A stretch of 64,000 nucleotides of DNA from NCBI RefSeq assembly GCF_011759705.1, contig NZ_JAAOZF010000001.1:372001-436000 (forward strand), given 5' to 3'. The translations under genes were made by a program, and so were the position numbers. Source of the stretch: Microbacterium ulmi. Lineage in GTDB: Bacteria > Actinomycetota > Actinomycetes > Actinomycetales > Microbacteriaceae. This document shows positions 26,944-34,612 of this stretch, one piece after another; the first letter of the stretch is position 1, and each line of letters opens with the position of its first letter. A model generated the notes under the pieces. That model was not told the origin of the DNA and did not search any database. It saw nothing but the letters and a program-made list of their open reading frames with translations.

Positions 26944-27831
26944 TCAGTCGCGCGGGCTCAGCAGGTATCGGTTGAAGGCCGCGGTCAGCTCGCCGTCGAC
27001 GGCGATCGGCGCTGCGTCGATCGCCGAGACAGGGGCGGCGAGCCGCACGCTCGAGACGAGCCACGCGGCATCCGCCTCGGCGAGCGCCGCGACCGGGATC
27101 GTCTCGTACGCCGTCTCGTGGCCCAGGGACGCGAGGTGCTCGAACAGGCTCAGCTGGGTCGTCCCGGGCAGGATGCCGCCATCGTGCGCGGGCGTCACGA
27201 ACCGGTCGCCGAGACGCAGGATGACGGACGCGGTCGGCGCCTCCAGCACGATGCCGTCGGACGACACGAAGATCGCGTCATCCGCCCCCCGTCGCCTCGC
27301 CTCGCGGATCGCGGCCATGTTGACCGCGTACGAGAGCGTCTTGGCGCCCAGCAGCAGCCACGGAGCACGCGCCGGCGCTCCGCTGTCGAGTCCGCGATCG
27401 AGGGTCACGATCCGGATGCCGCGCTCCCGCGCGCCGCGGAAGTCCGCGGCATCCGCCCCCGTGACCCATGCGGTGGGGGTCGGCCCGTGCTCGATCCCGC
27501 GGCTGAGGATCAGCTTGACGACGCCCTCCCCCACCCGGGGGGCCTCTGCGGCCGCCGCCGCGATCGCCTGACGCCACTGCTCGACGTTCGGGATCGGCAG
27601 ATCGCACAGGCGGGCGGAGTGCGCGAGGCGTTCGAGGTGGGCCGCGACCTCCTGCGGGTGGCCGTCGACGACGCCGATGGACTCGAAGATCCCGTCGCCG
27701 CGCTGCGTGCTGAGCTCGCCGACGCTCAGCGCGGGCGTCGCGGCGTCGACGACCTCGAAGGTCGCGGCGAAGTCCGTGCGAGGGTCGTCGGCCGGTGCGG
27801 GCTCGATCAGGAGGGCGAAGCGCCAGGTCAT
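26944..27831 (-). CDS. pabC: Aminodeoxychorismate lyase-like class IV PLP enzyme
   Basis: This 295-residue class IV PLP enzyme most resembles 4-amino-4-deoxychorismate lyase, which yields p-aminobenzoate for folate. The PLP lysine is probably in LLLGAKTLSYAVNM (about residue 163) and the phosphate-binding loop in GGILPGTTQLSLF. Branched-chain or D-amino-acid aminotransferase activity cannot be excluded. The mycobacterial homologue lies near the FABP and GlnR genes too. The ATG has a leaderless -10 box (TAGGCT) 6 nt upstream. Confidence 0.85.
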   Translation of the reverse strand: MTWRFALLIEPAPADDPRTDFAATFEVVDAATPALSVGELSTQRGDGIFESIGVVDGHPQEVAAHLERLAHSARLCDLPIPNVEQWRQAIAAAAAEAPRVGEGVVKLILSRGIEHGPTPTAWVTGADAADFRGARERGIRIVTLDRGLDSGAPARAPWLLLGAKTLSYAVNMAAIREARRRGADDAIFVSSDGIVLEAPTASVILRLGDRFVTPAHDGGILPGTTQLSLFEHLASLGHETAYETIPVAALAEADAAWLVSSVRLAAPVSAIDAAPIAVDGELTAAFNRYLLSPRD

Positions 27832-27837
27832 GCGTCG

Positions 27838-27843
27838 AGCCTA
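27838..27843 (-). promoter_or_regulatory. -10 box of leaderless pabC
   Basis: TAGGCT on the minus strand, 6 nt before the ATG at 27831. Confidence 0.5.
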
Positions 27844-27906
27844 GGGTCTGGCCCGCGCGGCACGCCCGGGCGCCGTCGCCGGGAATGTCCTCGGCTCCGT
27901 CTCGGT

Positions 27907-28003
27907 TACACTGGAGCAGCCGGGCCGCAGTAACCCCGGGCTCCATCTTCTGCCGCCGAGAGCGGCCTTGCGCCGAGAGGCGTTCTGCGGCCCGGCTTCT
28001 CTT
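27907..28003 (+). ncRNA. Candidate structured small RNA
   Basis: A -10-like TACACT (27907-27912) is followed by a sequence closed by a perfect 13-bp stem: AGCCGGGCCGCAG (27918-27930) with CTGCGGCCCGGCT (27985-27997), then TCTCTTC. Inside are two small hairpins with GAGA-type loops (GCCGC-CGAGA-GCGGC and GCGCC-GAGA-GGCGT). It lies in a 266-bp gap with no protein gene. I do not recognise an RNA family; it lacks SRP, 6C or tmRNA signatures. A complex terminator is the alternative. Confidence 0.4.
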
Positions 28004-28010
28004 CGCCCGC

Positions 28011-28112
28011 CGTCAGGTCAGCGCGTCGACGTGGAACGGCTCCCGCCCGAGGCGGGACGGCGCGGAGCCCCTTGCCGCTCGGTCCCGCCACCCGTCGTCA
28101 GGTCAGCGCGTC
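28011..28112. repeat. Direct repeat containing a gene's stop codon
   Basis: CGTCAGGTCAGCGCGTC occurs at 28011-28027 and 28096-28112, 85 bp apart. The second copy is the 3' end (DALT and stop) of the gene that ends at 28098; the first is an isolated copy beyond it. Confidence 0.85.
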
Positions 28113-28733
28113 CAGACGCCAGAGCGCCGCCGCAGCGCTGAGATCGCGCGCATAGTCGGAGAGCCGCGCCGCGCGGGTCGTGAACGCCGACGCCCGCTCG
28201 GGCTCCGTCGTCTCGTAGTCGTCTGCGAGATGCGCCGATCCGGAGGCCTGAACCCGGCTGAAGGCGGCGGCACGGTCGAGCGCGACGGCGAAGTCCCCTT
28301 CGAACAGCCCTCGCAGGATCGTGTCGATGAGCGCGACGAGCTCGTCGGGCCCTGCGGGCACCGGGGCGCCCGCGACGACGGGATCGGCCGAGTCGACCGC
28401 CGTCCGACCCCGCTCGTAGAGGAGCGCGGCGGTCTGCGGATCGTCGTGGATCATCAGCTGCAGCAGATAGAGCCGCCAGAGCGTGCCCGGGAGCGACCGC
28501 GACGGCGAGCGCGACCAGAGCTCGGCGATGTCGTCGATGCCGTGGTCGGACGTGAACGCGACGAGGCGGTCGACGACCGCGCTGTCCGGGTCGGAGCGCA
28601 CGCGCGAGAGGAGGGCATGGGCCGTCGAGTGGGCCACACGCGACACCTCTGCAGGGTCCTCGGCCGCGAAGAGCCTGTCGAAGAGCTCCGCGGGCCGACG
28701 CACTGGCTTGTGGAACTCCCTCGCGTCGCTCAT
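28098..28733 (-). CDS. Hypothetical helical protein of Microbacteriaceae type
   Basis: This 211-residue soluble protein starts MSDAREFHKPVRRPAELFDR and is nearly all helix, with ELWSRSPSRSLPGTLWRLYL and LIDTILRGLFEGDFAVALDRA as its best-marked segments. From memory, relatives in Microbacterium are often labelled RNA polymerase beta subunit, which the sequence does not support: no RNAP motif is visible. Function unknown. The ATG at 28733 has a -10 box (TAGCCT) 7 nt upstream. Its 3' end is partly copied downstream. Confidence 0.75.
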   Translation of the reverse strand: MSDAREFHKPVRRPAELFDRLFAAEDPAEVSRVAHSTAHALLSRVRSDPDSAVVDRLVAFTSDHGIDDIAELWSRSPSRSLPGTLWRLYLLQLMIHDDPQTAALLYERGRTAVDSADPVVAGAPVPAGPDELVALIDTILRGLFEGDFAVALDRAAAFSRVQASGSAHLADDYETTEPERASAFTTRAARLSDYARDLSAAAALWRLDALT

Positions 28734-28740
28734 TCCATCC

Positions 28741-28746
28741 AGGCTA
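28741..28746 (-). promoter_or_regulatory. -10 box of leaderless hypothetical gene
   Basis: TAGCCT on the minus strand, 7 nt before the ATG at 28733. Confidence 0.45.
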
Positions 28747-28827
28747 CTCGCGAACTCCGGGAAGGTCCGCGAAGGGGCCGGATGCGGCATCCCTCGCGCG
28801 GCGATCGCGAGGGATGCCGCGCGCCGG

Positions 28828-29237
28828 TCACGCGGACTGGTTGACGCGGACGTGGTTGCCCGCGGGGTCGCGGAACGCGCAGTCGCGCGGGCCCCACGGC
28901 TGCTCGATGGGCTCCTGGAGCACTTCGCGCCCCAGCCCCGGACGCGCTCGAACGTCGCGTCGAGATCGTCGGTCGCGAAGACGAAGGGACCCGGGCCCGA
29001 CCCCTTCGCGACGAGCCGGTGCAGCGTGTCGCCGTCGTCGGGCGAGCGCCCTGCGCCGGGGTCGGACAGCACGAGCCGGAGCCCGTCCTGGCCCGCGAGG
29101 CCGAAGCTGACCCAGCGGTGGCCGTCGGAGGCCACGTCGCTCACGAGCTCGAGCCCGAGCGCGTCGCGGTAGAAGGGGATGGCGGCGTCGATGTCGTCGA
29201 CGGTGATGGGGCAGTAGGCGAGAGAGATGCTGGACAT
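28828..29237 (-). pseudogene. VOC/glyoxalase-family gene with one-base frameshift
   Basis: The frame from ATG 29237 reads as a VOC protein (MSSISLAYCPITVDDIDAAI, then FVFATDDLDATFERVRGWGAK) up to about 28926. The family sequence then continues in another frame (EVLQEPIEQPWGPRDCAFRD, GNHVRVNQSA) to the stop at 28828. One missing base in GCGAAGTGC, where GCGGAAGTG is expected, explains both. With the base restored the protein would have about 136 residues. It is either a true pseudogene or a sequencing error. It follows an AraC regulator gene by 60 nt. Confidence 0.85.
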
Positions 29238-29244
29238 GCATGCC

Positions 29245-29250
29245 ACGCTA
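29245..29250 (-). promoter_or_regulatory. -10 box before the VOC gene
   Basis: TAGCGT on the minus strand, 7 nt before the ATG at 29237, so the gene had its own leaderless promoter. Confidence 0.4.
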
Positions 29251-29297
29251 GGTCGCCCGCGGGCGGAATGCTTCTCCGATCCTGCTCGACCGGCGGG

Positions 29298-29714
29298 TCA
29301 CACGAAGCGGGCGGGACGCGTCAGCAGCTTCGCAATGCACGACGGCATCGCCTCGGCCGCGTCGTGCGGACGCGCGCGATACGCGCTCGGCGTCTCGCCG
29401 ACGATCTCGGTGAAGGTCGAGCTGAAGGATCCGAGGGATGTCGCGCCCACGGCGGTGCAGGCATCCGTCACGCTCGCGCCTGCGCGCAGCAGCGCCATGG
29501 CCCGCTCGATGCGACGGGTCATGAGGTAGGCGTACGGGGTCTCGCCGTACGCGGTCTTGAACTCACGGGAGAAGTGCGCGGGCGACATGAGGGCCTGCTG
29601 CGCCAGCGTGGGGACGTCGAGCGGGCTCGCGTAGTCGCGATCCATGAGGTCGCGCGCCCGCCGAAGGTGCGCGAGCGTCTGCGGAGACTGTTCCGTGCGC
29701 GAGCGGGATGCCAC
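29298..29714 (-). CDS. AraC-family DNA-binding regulator
   Basis: This 138-residue protein is little more than the double helix-turn-helix of AraC/XylS proteins: ARDLMDRDYASPLDVPTLAQ with SPAHFSREFKTAYGETPYAY in the first and ACTAVGATSLGSFSSTFTEI in the second. There is no ligand-binding domain. Short AraC genes beside VOC genes are common, which suggests that it controls the adjacent VOC gene. The GTG at 29714 has a -10 box (TATCGT) 6 nt upstream. Confidence 0.88.
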   Translation of the reverse strand: MASRSRTEQSPQTLAHLRRARDLMDRDYASPLDVPTLAQQALMSPAHFSREFKTAYGETPYAYLMTRRIERAMALLRAGASVTDACTAVGATSLGSFSSTFTEIVGETPSAYRARPHDAAEAMPSCIAKLLTRPARFV

Positions 29715-29720
29715 GGCTCG

Positions 29721-29726
29721 ACGATA
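29721..29726 (-). promoter_or_regulatory. -10 box of leaderless araC-type gene
   Basis: TATCGT on the minus strand, 6 nt before the GTG at 29714. Confidence 0.45.
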
Positions 29727-29734
29727 CCCGCGGG

Positions 29735-31687
29735 TCAGGACGTCGGGATCGTCGCGATCGGATCCGTCGTCGGCTCCGTCGAGCCCTCGACGGGCTCGAC
29801 TGTGATCGTGATGCTGTCGCCGGTGGCGGGTGCGCCCGCGAGGAGCACCGTCGCCGTGCCGTCGGCCGCGGTCGAGAACAGCTCCGCGGGCGTGGACCCC
29901 GTGGTGCTCGTGAACCACGCCTGATACGTGTCGGCGGAGTCGACAGGGGCGAGCCCCGTCACGACGAGGACCGTCTTGGCGGCCTCCTGCGACCAGTGGG
30001 CGGTCACCTGTCCCCCTCCCGTCGCGTCGGCGGTCGCCTCGCGCGCGTCCGACGCCGCACGGATCTCGTCGAGCGCGACGACGGCGTCCGGCCTGTCGTA
30101 GAGAAGGTTTCCGACGAGCGCCGCGAGGAATCCGAGCGCGACCAGGACGACGAGGGATGCCGCCACCGCCAGCAGCGCGCGCGTCCAGGTGCGCCGCTGG
30201 ACGGTCTGGATGATCTCGGTCGACGGGGCGGAGCCCGTCCCGGCACGCCGCACGGGCGGGCCGACGAGCTCGGGGGCGAGCTCTGCCAGTGGGTTCGTGA
30301 CGACCGGGATGTCCGGGGCGGTCTCGGGGTGCGGGGCGGTCTCGGGGTGCGGGGCGGTCTCGGGGTGCGGGGCGGTCTCGGGGTGCGGTTCGTGCGGGGG
30401 CGAGTCCGCGACGCTTGCGCCCTGCGCGGGCCAGGGCGCGGGCTCGGCCAGCGGCTGTGCGGGCCAGGGCTCAGTCAGCGGCTGCGCGGGCGAGGGCTCA
30501 GTCGGCGGCTGCGCGGACCAGGGCTCGGTCGGCGGCTGCGCGGGCGCGGGCTCGGTCGGCGGCTGTGCGGGCGAGGACTCGGGTTGCGGCTGTGCGGGCG
30601 AGGACTCGGGTTGCGGCTGCGCGGGCGAGGACTCGGGTTGCGGCTGTGCGGGCGAGGACTCGGGCGGCGGCTGTGCGGGCGAGGACTCGGGCGGCGGCTG
30701 TGCGGGCGAGGACTCGGGCGGCGGCTGCGCGGACCAGGGCTCGGCCATGGCCAGCGGCTGTGCGGACCGGGGTGTAGGTGCGGTCGGCGGGCTCGCCGGC
30801 GAAGAAGCTTCAGACGGCGGGTTCGGGACCAGCAGCGAGTCGAAGAGCGCTCGCAGCTCATGCGCGCCTTCGGACCTCGGCTCGGACTCTGGGGCGTCTC
30901 CCGACTCGGGCTCGGATTCTACGCGGTCACCAGGCCCGGAGTGGGCTCGAGCCGACTCTCCGACGGCGACACCGGGCGGTGCCGGCGTGCCCCCGAGGGG
31001 AATTTCCCGAGCGACCGGCGGCACCCCGGGCCGCGTCGGCGGGGGAACCTCGGGCGGCGGGATCGGGGTCAGCAGCGAGTCAAAGAGCGCTCGCAGCTCG
31101 TGCGCGTCGTCCGACCCCGACTCGGTTGCCGCCGCCCCTTCTGGCGCAGGCTCGGCCTCTGCGCCGTCCTCGGGCGCGGACGCGAGCTCTGCGCCGCGCA
31201 CGGGCCCGGACTCGGCCTCTGCGCCGCGCACGGGCAGGGGCTCAGCCTCTGCGCCGCCCACGGGCACGAGCTCGGTCTCTGCGCCGTCGTCGGCCCCGGA
31301 TCGGGGGTGGGCCGTCCCACTGGAGGGGGCGACGGGCGGAACCGGGGCGCCCAGGATCGGGATCGCCTGCGCGAGCGCGACGGAAGGACCGAGCGGCTCG
31401 GCGCTCTGCAGCGCGCCCGCGGTCGGGTCTGCAGACCCGGGCGCGCGGCGCGCGGCCTGCTGCGCGCCCGCCGCGATCGCCGCGAGGACATCGGCGCGCA
31501 CGTGCTCGGGGGGCTCGACCTCCGCGACGCCGTCGGCGAGCGCGGCGGCGGTCTCGGCATCCGCACGCGCGATGCCGTCCCACTCGGGGTGCTGCGCGAG
31601 CGCGGCGCGGAACGCCCGCTCGTCGTCGGGCGAGAGCGCGTGGAGGGCGTGGGATGCCGCGAGATCGGCGAACTCGTGCACGTTCAC
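29735..31687 (-). CDS. RskA-like anti-sigma factor with very long low-complexity insert
   Basis: This 650-residue membrane protein should hold the ECF sigma factor encoded just upstream. Residues 1-90 (VHEFADLAASHALHALSPDD) are the anti-sigma domain; a membrane helix (LLAVAASLVVLVALGFLAAL) lies at about 505-530, and an RskA-type outer domain (TYQAWFTSTTGSTPAELF) ends the protein. Between them are about 400 Pro/Glu/Ser/Ala-rich residues, where relatives of about 250 residues have a short linker. The insert holds HELRALFDSLL twice, about ten PESSPAQP-type units and four HPETAP units. The GTG overlaps the sigma gene by 4 nt. Confidence 0.85.
   Translation of the reverse strand: MNVHEFADLAASHALHALSPDDERAFRAALAQHPEWDGIARADAETAAALADGVAEVEPPEHVRADVLAAIAAGAQQAARRAPGSADPTAGALQSAEPLGPSVALAQAIPILGAPVPPVAPSSGTAHPRSGADDGAETELVPVGGAEAEPLPVRGAEAESGPVRGAELASAPEDGAEAEPAPEGAAATESGSDDAHELRALFDSLLTPIPPPEVPPPTRPGVPPVAREIPLGGTPAPPGVAVGESARAHSGPGDRVESEPESGDAPESEPRSEGAHELRALFDSLLVPNPPSEASSPASPPTAPTPRSAQPLAMAEPWSAQPPPESSPAQPPPESSPAQPPPESSPAQPQPESSPAQPQPESSPAQPQPESSPAQPPTEPAPAQPPTEPWSAQPPTEPSPAQPLTEPWPAQPLAEPAPWPAQGASVADSPPHEPHPETAPHPETAPHPETAPHPETAPDIPVVTNPLAELAPELVGPPVRRAGTGSAPSTEIIQTVQRRTWTRALLAVAASLVVLVALGFLAALVGNLLYDRPDAVVALDEIRAASDAREATADATGGGQVTAHWSQEAAKTVLVVTGLAPVDSADTYQAWFTSTTGSTPAELFSTAADGTATVLLAGAPATGDSITITVEPVEGSTEPTTDPIATIPTS
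30310..30770. repeat. In-frame tandem repeats inside the anti-sigma gene
   Basis: An 18-bp unit (HPETAP) is repeated four times at about 30312-30392 and a 30-bp unit (variants of PAQPPPESS) about eleven times at about 30425-30760. All copies keep the reading frame. Confidence 0.9.
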
Positions 31688-32217
31688 GATGCCGCCCCGA
31701 GCTCGGAGCGCACCCGCGACAGCCCGTCGCGCAGTCGCGCGCGCACGGTCTCGGCCGTCGCCCCTGTCAGAGCCGCGATCTCGGCCTCGCTGCGGCCGCC
31801 GAAGTACGCGTGGGTCAGGGCGACGCGCTGCTCGTCGGACAGCGCGACGAGAGCGCGCGCGAGCCGGCGGCCGTGCACGCGCGGCTCTGCGGCGTCGAGA
31901 AGCTCCGCCGATGCGCGCGGACCGCGTTCGTCGACCGCGCGCCTGTGCGCGATCGCGAGGAGCCAGGCCCGCCCGGAGGACTCCACCGGGTCGAAGCCGG
32001 CGGCGGTTCGCCACGCCTCGAGGAATACGTCTCGCAGCACGGCCTGCGCGCGATCCGGGTCGTGGACGATCCTGCCGACGATGCCGAGGACGCGCGGCGC
32101 TCCCAGGTCGTAGAGGCGGGCGAAGCCCTCTCGATCGCCGCGCGCAGACGTGACGATCAGCATTCCGATCCGATCCTCGGCCTCGTCGCCGGGACCGCCG
32201 ACACCGTCCATGACCAC
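31684..32217 (-). CDS. ECF-type RNA polymerase sigma factor, SigK-like
   Basis: This 177-residue sigma factor has region 2 (FARLYDLGAPRVLGIVGRIV, ending LEAWRTAAGFDP) and region 4 (ALSDEQRVALTHAYFGGRSEAEIAALTG and VRARLRDGLSRVR). Its coupled partner is an RskA-type anti-sigma factor, the SigK/RskA arrangement. The GTG at 32217 is preferred to an ATG at 32211 because CATGCT lies 6 nt before it. Signals and target genes cannot be read here. Confidence 0.88.
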   Translation of the reverse strand: MVMDGVGGPGDEAEDRIGMLIVTSARGDREGFARLYDLGAPRVLGIVGRIVHDPDRAQAVLRDVFLEAWRTAAGFDPVESSGRAWLLAIAHRRAVDERGPRASAELLDAAEPRVHGRRLARALVALSDEQRVALTHAYFGGRSEAEIAALTGATAETVRARLRDGLSRVRSELGAAS

Positions 32218-32289
32218 CAGCCCAGCATGCCGCAGACGGCGCCGGCGCGCACGATGCCGTGGATCGCACGAAGTAGGCTTGGACGTCGA

Positions 32290-32362
32290 GGGCCTCTAGC
32301 TCAGTCGGTAGAGCATCGGACTTTTAATCCGCGGGTCGTGGGTTCGAGCCCCACGGGGCCCA
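32290..32362 (+). tRNA. tRNA-Lys (anticodon TTT)
   Basis: A complete 73-nt cloverleaf: acceptor GGGCCTC/GGGGCCC with discriminator A, D-arm AGCTCAGTCGGTAGAGC, anticodon loop CTTTTAA (anticodon 32323-32325) and T-arm GTGGGTTCGAGCCCCAC. CCA is not encoded. Confidence 0.97.
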
Positions 32363-32792
32363 CTCATCGGCCACCTCCCCCACGAGGTATGCGACCGACG
32401 TGTTCAGCGTGCGCGCCGCCGACACGAGATCGGTCGAGTTCCCGCTGATCCGTCCGCGGCGTCGACGGGCGATGCCCGTCTGGCTCGTGCCGAGTGCGAC
32501 GTCTAGCGGGTGGACAGCCGAACCCGCCGACCTCGGCGATCTCCTGTCACGGGATGCGCAGACGATCGTCCGCGTCGTGCATCCGCCGTCCGGGACAGTC
32601 ATCGACTACCCGCCGGGCGCCGCGTACGACTCGGTGCAGCAGGGCGATCGCGACGGGACGGCCGATGGTCGTCCGAGCGAGTACGGCGCCGACTGGGACG
32701 CTTCCTGCGCCATCCGAGCGGTGCGGGCAGCGCGTGTCATGGATCGCGGCGAAACCGGGATCTCGATGAACGGGGGACCTTAGGTTGGTGGG
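32363..32792. other. Decayed region beside tRNA-Lys with HTH-protein remnant
   Basis: This 430-bp stretch holds no intact gene. On the minus strand at about 32363-32500, frame ARRRRGRISGNSTDLVSAAR then TLNTSVAYLVGEVADE resembles an XRE-type helix-turn-helix protein with an internal deletion. The plus strand has an open frame with no recognisable family (QTIVRVVHPPSGTVIDYPPG). tRNA 3' ends are common integration sites, so this may be the scar of a lost element. Confidence 0.45.
32781..32786 (+). promoter_or_regulatory. -10 box of leaderless phosphotransferase gene
   Basis: TAGGTT, 6 nt before the GTG at 32793. Confidence 0.5.
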
Positions 32793-33716
32793 GTGGAGCT
32801 CTCGCACCTCGGCGTGCCGGTCGGGCCCTTGACGCGCATTCACGGCGGGTTCGCCAATCGGGTTTACCGGCTCGACACCGACCAGGGATCGTTCGCGGTG
32901 AAGGAGCTGAACCTCCTCGACCGACGCCGGCCCTATCGCGTCGAGGATGTGTTCAAGTTCGAGCGGGCGGCCTTCGCTGCCGGCATCCCGATGCCGGAGC
33001 CGGTCTCGGCAAGCCAGGACACGCTGGTGCACCGGTGGGTCGAGGGGGAGACGGTGCCCGAAGCGCCGGTGTCGGCGGAGTACGCGTTCGAGATCGGTGA
33101 GATCCTCGCGCGCATCCACGCGCTCGATGTCGAGTGGACGCACGAGCCGACCGACGACCCGACACCACGGGACTGGCCCGAGCTCGCCCAGCGGGCCACC
33201 GCGACCGGGCAGCCGTGGGCGGACGAGCTCGCCTCACAGGTCGACACGTTCCTCGCGATCGCCCACTTCGTCGACACCTGCGAACGGCCGGGACCGGTCG
33301 TGCTGACCCACAAGGACATTCAGCCGTGGAACCTGCTGGTCCGAGACGGCCGGCCGGTCGTGCTGGACTGGGAGCTCTCGGGGCTGCTGGACCTGTCCGG
33401 CGAACTCGGCTCGACTGCGCTGAGTCTGGCGAAGGGACCCGGCTTCGACGACATCGAGCCCGCCGTCTTCCGCTCGGTTCTGGACGGCTATCTCGCAGGG
33501 GGTGGGGCGCTGCCGCCGTCGGGTCCGAGCTGGTTCGTGTTCATGATCGACGGCTGGCTGGGGCACACGAGGTGGAACATCCGGCGTTGCCTCGCCGGCG
33601 TAGAGGCGCGCACCGGTCCCGACCTCGCGGTGTCGCACGAGTCGGTGCGTCACGGCATATGCGGCCTCCCCGACCTGTTCAGCCGACTTCCGAGCCTTGA
33701 CGCGCTGCTCCTGTGA
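32793..33716 (+). CDS. Aminoglycoside phosphotransferase-family kinase
   Basis: This 307-residue protein has the small-molecule kinase fold: nucleotide-loop region GGFANRVYRLDTDQGSFAVK with the ATP lysine, catalytic loop LTHKDIQPWNLLV (HxDxxxxN) near 170 and metal-binding VLDWE near 190. Substrates of the family include aminoglycosides, choline and other hydroxyl compounds; resistance should not be assumed. It sits after the decayed tRNA-Lys patch and has slightly lower G+C and more even codon use than its neighbours, consistent with acquisition. Confidence 0.82.
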   Translation: MELSHLGVPVGPLTRIHGGFANRVYRLDTDQGSFAVKELNLLDRRRPYRVEDVFKFERAAFAAGIPMPEPVSASQDTLVHRWVEGETVPEAPVSAEYAFEIGEILARIHALDVEWTHEPTDDPTPRDWPELAQRATATGQPWADELASQVDTFLAIAHFVDTCERPGPVVLTHKDIQPWNLLVRDGRPVVLDWELSGLLDLSGELGSTALSLAKGPGFDDIEPAVFRSVLDGYLAGGGALPPSGPSWFVFMIDGWLGHTRWNIRRCLAGVEARTGPDLAVSHESVRHGICGLPDLFSRLPSLDALLL

Positions 33717-33921
33717 CAGCGAGCGTCCAGCACCTGATGCACTTCCGGGCATGTGCACGGCTCCAAGACGCCCGCGAAAGGTCCTGGACAGTTCTCGCCG
33801 ACCATCGCGCGATGGCTCACCACGTTCTCGACGTGACACTCGGAATCGAGGTCTGGACCACCCCAGGGGGCATCACCCGCGTCTGGTCCGACCCGCTCCG
33901 CAGCGGGTGCTGTCGCGATCC

Positions 33922-34593
33922 TCAGGGTCGCAGCGGTTCGACGATCGATCCGCTGTCCGGAAGTCCGACCTCGACCGTCTCGAAGCGATCGCCGCCGACA
34001 CGCTCGCGGTAGCCCGCGAATCGGAACGGGATGCCGCGCGCGACGCGGGCATCGGCATCCGTCATCGCCTGCACGTGGACGTGCGGCTGCGTCGAGTTGC
34101 CGGAGTTGCCGCACTCCCCGACGAGGCCGCCCGTCGCGATGCGATCGCCGGCGACTCCCCTGACGCTGCCTTCGCGCAGGTGTGCGAGGAGGACGAAGAC
34201 CGACCCCTCCCCTCGGCGGATGACGACGTGGTTGCCCGCGATGGCGCTCGGACCACCGCGGATGCGCCCGCGTTGTGTCACGGCGTACGCGAGCAGCGCG
34301 GGGACGGATCGCCGCGCCCGATGATCGGCCTCGCCGTCATGGACGGCCACGATCGTGCCGGCGCAGGGTGACAGCACGGGCCTGCCGAAGCCCGTGAAGC
34401 GCTCGGGCGGCTCGGCCCCGACGAGCGCGCCCCATCCTGGCGGCGCCGAGCGGCCCCGTTCGTCGACGGGGACGAGGTCGATCGCGAAGGTCGTCGCGAA
34501 CAGATCGGTGCCATGGCTCGGCACTCGTCGCGCGGGACTGTTCTCGACGAGGCTGAGACCGTCGAGGGGAAGCCGCAGGATGACGTCGCTCAC
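33922..34593 (-). CDS. M23-family metallopeptidase-like protein
   Basis: This 223-residue protein has the LytM/M23 fold: SHGTDLFATTFAIDLV for the first ligands, GTIVAVHDGEADH, GNHVVIRRGEGSVFVLLAHL, and PHVHVQ (HxH) near 180. M23 enzymes usually cleave peptidoglycan cross-bridges, but no signal peptide is seen, so a cytoplasmic relative is possible. The GTG at 34593 (SDVILRLPLDGLS) lies 19 nt after pncA and probably shares its transcript. The 205 bp to the next gene on the left hold nothing I can support. Confidence 0.78.
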   Translation of the reverse strand: MSDVILRLPLDGLSLVENSPARRVPSHGTDLFATTFAIDLVPVDERGRSAPPGWGALVGAEPPERFTGFGRPVLSPCAGTIVAVHDGEADHRARRSVPALLAYAVTQRGRIRGGPSAIAGNHVVIRRGEGSVFVLLAHLREGSVRGVAGDRIATGGLVGECGNSGNSTQPHVHVQAMTDADARVARGIPFRFAGYRERVGGDRFETVEVGLPDSGSIVEPLRP

Positions 34594-34612
34594 GCGAGCC
34601 GAATCCGGCGGA

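Noticed and set aside
27906..28091. 61-residue minus-strand gene
   Set aside because: Sequence is Arg/Gly/Pro-rich without a family, lacks a ribosome site and overlaps the stable RNA-like stem.
28098..28733. RNA polymerase beta subunit
   Set aside because: The label used for relatives in some annotations has no support: no RNAP motif is present in this 211-residue helical protein.
32400..32783. 127-codon plus-strand gene beside tRNA-Lys
   Set aside because: No family, no ribosome site, and it crosses the HTH remnant; kept only as part of the decayed region.
32793..33716. Antibiotic-resistance kinase
   Set aside because: The fold is certain but the family includes many metabolic kinases; nothing shows an antibiotic substrate.
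33713..34012. 99-codon gene coupled to the phosphotransferase
   Set aside because: The GTGA overlap is tempting, but the end lies 91 bp inside the M23-like gene on the other strand and the sequence is low in complexity after 60 residues.
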